A DNA stretch of 64,000 nt from Physcia stellaris (taxonomy: Eukaryota > Ascomycota > Lecanoromycetes > Caliciales > Physciaceae), in the NCBI GenBank assembly GCA_018902385.1, contig JABSSW010000001.1:744001-808000 (forward strand), given 5' to 3'. Every line of letters starts with the position of its first letter. Positions within the stretch are counted from its first letter, which is position 1. The notes under the pieces are model-generated. The model worked only from the letters and a program-made list of their open reading frames with translations, did not search any database and was not told the origin of the DNA. The translations under genes and the position numbers were made by a program. This document shows positions 57,201 to 64,000 of the stretch, in pieces.

Positions 57201-60200
57201 TTCGGCAAATTTACATAGTGAAAAAACTGAAAACAAAAATTCTTTTAGACAATGATATACTGAATTCAAAGCAAATGAGTATAGACGTAAACAAACAAAT
57301 CGTTATTATAGAAAGCTGCAAGAATATTCGAATTAAGTTAAATGTCATTAATGTTGAATCGCAAGTCAAACGCGTTGTTTGTGTCAACGAAATTATTAAA
57401 ATTTCAATTAAATCAATTTTTACAATCTTTTTCAAGTTACGCGAAAAGAATAATTTATTTATTGAACGCGATTTTATGTTCACGTTTTCACGAATTGAAC
57501 GACTAAATCAAAATGAAAACGTACTTTTTCATATTATCGATGCACATACAAAAATCGTTCAAGTTCACAACATCAACGTTGAAAATGTCTACATTCTCAA
57601 AAATACGCGTTTTGGGCTCGTACAAGAATACGAGAAAAAAAGATGCTATTTAGCTAATTCGGAATACGCTCATTTAGCTGCTAATGCTCATAAGTTTGTT
57701 TCTAGAAATTGATTCAAGCAAACGTTGAAATTTGATGTTTCGATCATGACAGCTGACGCGACTATGACGACTAGCTATGAAAATTTGCACGATGCGATCG
57801 CGATTAATTTCGTCGATGCAAATGTCGATTCTGCGTTCAATTCTGCACGCAATTCTAACGATTCTACTGCTGTAAATTCTAGTATTAGTGCGAAAGAAAT
57901 GTTGTTTGCTGAAATTATTGTTTACGATGACGTTAACGCTCGAACTAAGTTTGCAAACGTTGCGTTGAACTATTCAGAACTGTGAAACGACAATGAATTT
58001 ACGATGAAAATTTCGAAAAATGAGTGAATGTTAATCGAATTGAAATTTGACGTCAAAATCGAAACAACAAAGATGTATTCGCTTGATTTCGCAGACAGAA
58101 AATTTGTAAACGAAATTTTTGACAAACTACATGCACAAAAACGTATGAAATACATTATTCAGTTTACGTCGCACGGTTATTCAGTATTCGCAGTTTAACG
58201 AATCGTGTTTGAATCAAATGAATCAGAACGCAAAAAACGCGTCGTTGTGAATATACGTGATTTAAACAAAATCATTTTAATCGATTTTTATTTTATGTTT
58301 TTTCAATCAGACATTATTTCAGTTGTCGTCGAATGCAAATTCATATTCGTTTTTGACGTTGCGAATTTCTTTCATCAGTGATTGATAAAGTTTGCAAATA
58401 AACATAAGTTTATCGTCGTATCACATAAAGAACAAGAACAATTTAACGTCGTCGTGATAAATTTCAAAAATTCATCATCATACGTACAGCGACGAATCGA
58501 CTTCATTTTTCGAAATTTTCGCGAGTTTGTTCGTGTTTACGTAAACGACATTGTCGTTTTTTTCAATATTTTTGAAAAACATATGATTCATTTACACTCG
58601 ATATTCGAACGACTGAATATTTATGAGATTAGTTTGTCGTCGAAAAAATCATTTTTCGACTATTTTACGATCGCATTTCTTGATCAGAAAATTGACGTTT
58701 TTGATTTCATTATCGCAATCGATAAGTTGAAAACAATAGTCAAATTGAATTTTTTTTATATTTTGAAGAATTTGGAAGTTTATTTAAATTTAACAGAATG
58801 ATTACGAGAATTCGTCGCGTTTTATGTTCAAAAAACGAACGCGTTACAACGTCGCAAAATTTTATTTTTACGTCAGTCATTTTTCAACAAAGACATCATT
58901 CGCAAAGTTTATTCGCAGAAAATCGTAATGAACAATTTTTCAATTGAGAAATTAGAGTCATATCGACTATTGCAGAAGATTTTTAGCAAAATTTCATTTC
59001 TGATACATTTCAGTCTCGATCGAAAATTGTACATCGATATCGACGCGTTTAAACGACGCGAATTCGACGCGATAATTTATCATTTCAAAACAGACAATAA
59101 TTCAGACAAATTCAAGCGTAACGATATCGAGTTCATTTTATTTCTAAATCGAATGCTGAACGAAATCGAAATCAAATATTGATTCACCGAACTCGAAATG
59201 TGTGATTTAATATGAATTGTCAGAAAAATTCGACATATGATAAAAACAATCAAAAATATCATTGTTGTGTTCACGAATCATGTCGTCAATATTTTCATCG
59301 TTAAACAGATCACGATGAACTCGAACAACATCGATAAGTTCAATTTTCGTCTTGTTCGTGTTTCAGTTTATTTGTCACAATTTAGATTGAAAATGAAATA
59401 TAAATCAGAAAAAAATCATGTTGTTTCGGATGCGTTATCAAGATTAGCGTTTGAAAATGAACAAATCGGCAAAAATTCAGAAAATAGACTTGATTTGAAC
59501 ACATATCATGACGAAATAATCGATTTTTCGAATAATTTCGATTGTTACGCTTTTCAAAACACTCTTATTGTCATGTCGAAAAATTTAAAAAAAAAGATCA
59601 AGAACGAGTATCAGAGAAAAAAGACATGACGAAACATGATCAAAATGTTAAAATCGTTGACGATTCGAATGCAAAAAAAAAAACAGAAATTGTCGATTCG
59701 AGATTTTCAAATTTCATCGTCGCTCGAAAACAACGTAGCGAAACGAAACGTCAGTGAGCAAAAAAATGACGATACGAAATTTATATCAAGAAAGTTCAGA
59801 ACAGAAATCAATTTCGCGTTGAATACGAATGACATTATATATCATGTTGACATTGACACGCGTCGATCGTGTATATTTGTTGTTGTGAAACGCGAAATAT
59901 TTCGTTTAATTCACGATACGAATCAACATTCAGAAATTCATCGATGCTATGACAGAATTTTCAATACGTTATACATATTTCGATTTTCGCGAAAAATTAA
60001 AAGATATATCGAGCATTGTTTTATTTGTCAGTTGACACAAATCAAGCGTCATCGATCGTACGAGAAATTCATATTTATTACATTCGTTTCGCGTTCGTTT
60101 CATATCATTGTCATTGATTTCATTTTAGTTATGTTCGGCGAAATGAACACTGTTATGTTCGCAATTTGTAAACATTCTCGTCGAGTTTCATTGATTTTCG

Positions 60201-61309
60201 ACAAAAACATTTATGAAACGAAAAAATGAATCAACGCATTACTGAACAGACTATTAATCGTCGACTGAGAAATGTCTGAAATTATAATTTCCGATCGTGA
60301 TTCAAAATTCATGTCGAATTTTTGACAGATGTTTTTCATCAAATTAAACACGAAATTGTTAATTTCAATGACATATCATTCGCAAACGAACGACTTGTCA
60401 AAACGAATCAATCAAATTGTTGAAATTGTTATCAGATATTTCGTCATCGAGTTTCCGAACATCGATTACATTTTAGCTTTTTTTGCAATTCAGATTCAGC
60501 TAAACAACACGTTTAACATCGTTACAGATTTATCATTCAATGAAATCATATACGAATTCAAAGTCAAAAACGCGATATCAAGTTTAATCGCATTTAACAC
60601 AACAAAAATACAGAATTTGTCAACTCAACGCATGAAATATCAGCGAAAAACTGTCGATGTCACGAATTTTGCGATTGTCAAAATCAAAATATATTATGAT
60701 TCGCGTCATATTTCTATTCGACTAAAACAAGATGAAAAAATTTATTTACAATTCAACAAAAATTACAAGCTGTCTGACAAATCAAATTCGAAATTTTTTC
60801 AACAACGTTGTGAATCATTTCGGATTTTTGAACGCATCGAACGTTTCGCGTACAAATTGAAATTGTCATCAACATGACGAATTCATTTCGTTGTGTTTAT
60901 TGCACAGCTCGAATCAACATCTGTCGAAGCTGATTTTTACAATCGTTCGCGTTTTCATTATTTTGACTTCATTGAGATCGAAAACGATACGAATCAGTAC
61001 AAATTTTATGAGATTGAGAAGCTAGTCGGAAAACGAATTAGAAAGTACAACAAAATTTTCGTAATTCAATATCTAGTCAGATGAATCGGCTATGAGTCGG
61101 AATATGACGAATGACGATTTATTTCAGAACTGAACAACGTCACGAATTTCATTGAGCAATATGAATTCAATCATTCGAATGATTCTGATGATCGCAACGA
61201 CAAAAAAAAAACGAAAAGAAAATAAATTGATGCATGATATGATTACGCATGATGATAGAACATGAAATTCAATGAAAACACTGATTTTTCTTTTCTTTGA
61301 TTGACAGAT

Positions 61310-61503
61310 TGTTATGACACAAAATCAGATTAAATGGTATGAACTTAAATCAAATATTTTGACATGACTTTTGGCAAAAATCCTGTCGTCATTTCATACT
61401 AAATGAGTGATGATCAGACAACTGACTCGCAATTACTGTACATAAATTGACATTTTGTCGTTCATAGTTTCTAAATCAATCAATTCACACATTACGCATA
61501 ACA
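61310..61503 (+). repeat. 3' LTR of the Gypsy fossil
   Basis: 194 bases, same length and same TGTTATG...CATAACA ends as the 5' copy. The LINE resumes directly after it. Confidence 0.92.
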
Positions 61504-64000
61504 TACGTCGTCGTGAGAAATTTTAATTTACATCATTTCAATTGAAAAAAATCACATGTGAAAACAAACGCGAACGCATACGAACTCATAATCACGATAA
61601 AAAAATATAAATTGAAAAAAATCACATCAATCGAATTAATTACATGAAATAAACACACGAGCGAAAACACAATCGATTTTACATACGCAACATCGTTGTT
61701 TCGAAACAACATAATCGAAATCGATATCGACGAAAGCATGAACAATCATTCGAATTATCGTTCAATTAAAACGATATTCAATTTGCGAACGAAAGCGATC
61801 GAATCAAAAATCACAAAAATTTGAACGAAAACAAATATCGATATATTACGCGAAAAATTGCAAACGAAAATCACGAATAATGAAACGTTCATTTTCAACA
61901 ACGACACGTACAATAATTAAACAAAAAAAATCGACGATCAAATCAAAAAAATGATAAAAATTATTCAAACAATTATCGAAACAATCATTTCGATCAACAA
62001 ATCGAATGTTTACGCGAAATCAAAATTCATCGAAAAATGCAAACAAACATCGAGAACGATCAAATCGATCAAAAAAAAATATCAAAACAACGACAAAATT
62101 GAAAATCTGTGAAAATCGTACAAAAAAGTGAAAAATCGCTTGAATCACGTAATCTCTAAAATCATGAAAACACAATACAAAAAAAAAATCGAAAAAAAAT
62201 ATGATACATCAAACAACATGTGAAAAACATGCAAATGAACAAAAAATCGTATTTCAAAAAAAACTTGTTTGTCGATTTTACACGATCATTCATTCATATT
62301 GTTCGAAACTGATTCAATCAAAAAAGCACTCATATTGCTGAAAAAGTTTTTTTTTTCGCCGTTTACGATTGTTCTAATCGACATACAAAAAATCACATAC
62401 AATCAAAATCTGAAACTGAAAAACATACAATTTCACGAGATGACGAAAATCATAATCAAACAAAATTCGAGCAAAACTTCAAACGACGACGACATAATCA
62501 ATAAAATATGAAAATGAATAAATGATATAATCGCATCACATTTGCAACGTATATACAACGTCAATCTGAACGAAAATTACTGTTCGAAACATTTTCGAAA
62601 ATCGATCACGATCGCACTACGTAAATCAAACAAAAATATCTATTCAATGACGATCTCGTACAAATCAATAATTTTATTCAATATTATAAACAAACTCATG
62701 AAATTCATACTGATCAAACGAATCAATTTTTTGACGAAAAAACACGATTTGCTGTCACGCACACATTTCGAAATCAAAAAAGTCGTGTTTACGAAACACG
62801 CACTACACTACATGATAAAACGAATACACTCGACATGAAACAAAAAATTAATAATCGTGATCATGTTTCTCGACGTGATGAACGTTTTCGACAATATAAC
62901 GCGTTTAAAATTGTTACACAATCTCAAAATGAAACGTTTAAACGAAAAACTGATACGATATATTGACTTTTTCTTGTTCAATAAAATGACGATATTGAAA
63001 ACGAACGAATACGATATCGAATGACTCGAAATATTCATAAAAATTTCACAAAACTCATCGATGTCATCGATTCTTTTTCTCTTTTACAACGCACTTTTAC
63101 TGAAAACTTTGAAAAAAAAAAATATTTCAACGAGCGAGTTCGTCGACGATGTAAAAATGCTGACGAAAAATCACATTTTCGAAAAATGCAACGATATTAT
63201 AATCAAAACACACGAAAAAATTTGCGTATCGTGAACATTAAAACATGAAATGAAATTTGCATTTTTCAAATATCAACTCATTTATTTCAACCGAAAAAAA
63301 AAAACAAACGTCATCGAATCGATATTATTTTTTGAATTTAATCAAAAAATCAAAACAAACAAAAAAATGAAATATTTGAACGTCATAATGAACGAAAAAC
63401 TCAATTGAAAAACACAAATCAATCAAAACAAAACGAAAACATTGAAATCAATAAAAACATTACGCAATCTTGACGACACTACATGAAATGTTAAACTCTC
63501 GAAAATGAAACAAATAATGCAAACGATTTTCGTTTCACAATTCACATACGCATGCTCGATGTGATACACGTCGACGAAAAAAAAAAATCACAACAAAAAA
63601 ATAACGAAAAAATTAACGAACGTTCAATATCAAATCGAAAAAATCATAACGAAAACATACAAAACGATTTCGAAAAAAGCGCTCAACATCGAAATCAACT
63701 CAATGTTCATGCATTTACGTTTGAACAAACTCATCAATGCATTCGCAATGAAATTGATAACAAATTCAACATACGACACGATTATACGCGATCGTTTCAT
63801 CAAAAAATCGAAAAACGTCAACTCATTGAAAAAACTAATGAATAGATTCGAAAGAAAAACGAACATCAAAACACACGATATGAAAAAATTTTTTTTTTGT
63901 CGCATCGTCATGATTTAACATCGTCAATTGCACATATCATGAAAAACAAAAAAAAAAATCGAAAAATATCATAAAATACAATTAACAATGAATTCGATCA
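61504..64000 (+). mobile_element. Decayed LINE, 3' part (endonuclease end and reverse transcriptase)
   Basis: Continuation of the LINE interrupted at 54040. First comes the remainder of the endonuclease (about 61504-62000). The reverse transcriptase follows (about 62270-63250 and beyond), recognised by the order of blocks such as SKHFRKSITIALRKSNK, YKSIILFNIINKLMKFILIK, and HALHYMIKRIHS, which match fungal Tad/I-type RT. Frames are short and repeatedly interrupted. It leaves the window at the right edge, so the 3' end is not seen. Confidence 0.75.

Larger units (their letters stand above)
54041..61503 (+). mobile_element. Ty3/Gypsy LTR retrotransposon fossil (chromodomain type)
   Basis: Full-length by structure, 7,463 bases, plus-strand orientation, bounded by two 194-base LTRs. 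Flanking pentamers CACGT (before) and TACGT (after) agree at four of five positions, consistent with a target duplication. Part order: untranslated leader, gag-like region (about 55300-56940) with a Cys/His motif CKRCQSKFYFNNKFYRHLR near 56758, protease-like region (about 56950-57700), reverse transcriptase (about 58050-58800; YVNDIVVF near 58540), RNase H (to about 59450), integrase (about 59850-60900), and a C-terminal chromodomain-like segment near 61040-61130. Pol order RT-RH-IN places it in Ty3/Gypsy. It is broken, with dozens of interruptions, and cannot be active. It inserted into the LINE. Confidence 0.88.
51880..64000. repeat. AT-rich, RIP-like repeat block
   Basis: From about 51,880 to the window end the base composition changes abruptly: very AT-rich, long A and T runs, with CC/GG dinucleotides almost absent and CT/AG scarce, while CA/TG and CG remain frequent. 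The few GG left are mostly within CGG. No host gene is visible. The content is a LINE split by an LTR retrotransposon. Such blocks in ascomycetes are usually heterochromatic and shaped by repeat-induced point mutation; the preferred context here differs from the classical one. Confidence 0.85.

Noticed and set aside
61533-61745. Minus-strand frames in the AT-rich block
   Set aside because: Scarcity of stops in some frames follows from the base bias; they oppose the LINE coding strand.
51880-64000. CRISPR-like or simple satellite array
   Set aside because: The repeated look comes from A/T runs and biased dinucleotides; no regular spacer-repeat period is present.

Overview
The window is nuclear DNA of a filamentous ascomycete (Pezizomycotina). 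This follows from the dense small genes, introns of about 45-75 bases with GTRNGT donors and CTAAC-like branch sites, and the protein families present. A leotiomycete is a plausible guess from protein resemblance, but the class is not proven by the sequence. All calls come from reading translations and splice signals; no database was searched.

Positions 1-51,600 are an ordinary gene-rich euchromatic arm with about 25 genes. Left to right: a glutathione peroxidase cut by the window edge; a divergent pair resembling the lactam-utilisation genes lamA/lamB; an SRPK-like kinase; an orphan protein; a C2H2 transcription factor; BUD32 (KEOPS kinase); the glutamate-cysteine ligase modifier subunit; AP-1 sigma; MAF1; a mitochondrial-type unknown protein head to head with mitochondrial ClpP; TAF5 with an unusually long intron that holds an ORF; MED11; the retromer sorting nexin VPS5; a protein with a STAND-type N-terminal helical domain; RPB6; a class II sirtuin head to head with a mitochondrial CDF metal transporter; xylulokinase; a DCR2-like phosphatase; exportin-T (LOS1); TFIIIA; a Pex23/Pex24-type DysF peroxin; and NOP16. 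Several act on RNA polymerase II or III transcription (MAF1, TAF5, MED11, RPB6, TFIIIA, LOS1 for tRNA export), but they are not an operon and the clustering is probably chance.

Two short TA-flanked palindromic elements (49,017-49,129 and 51,649-51,841) share the same 15-base tip and look like one MITE family. The second lies at the border of the AT-rich block.

Positions ~51,880-64,000 are an AT-rich, gene-empty repeat block. It holds a Tad/I-like LINE that is split by a complete-length but heavily decayed Ty3/Gypsy chromodomain LTR element (54,041-61,503, two 194-base LTRs). The block shows a strong base signature: CC/GG are almost absent and CT/AG scarce, while CA/TG and CG persist. That differs from textbook CpA-directed RIP and is the most unusual signal in the window.

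Three otherwise good host genes (GPX, the unknown mitochondrial-type gene, the peroxin) each lose frame by one base at or near a short G/C run, which looks like an assembly or basecalling artefact.
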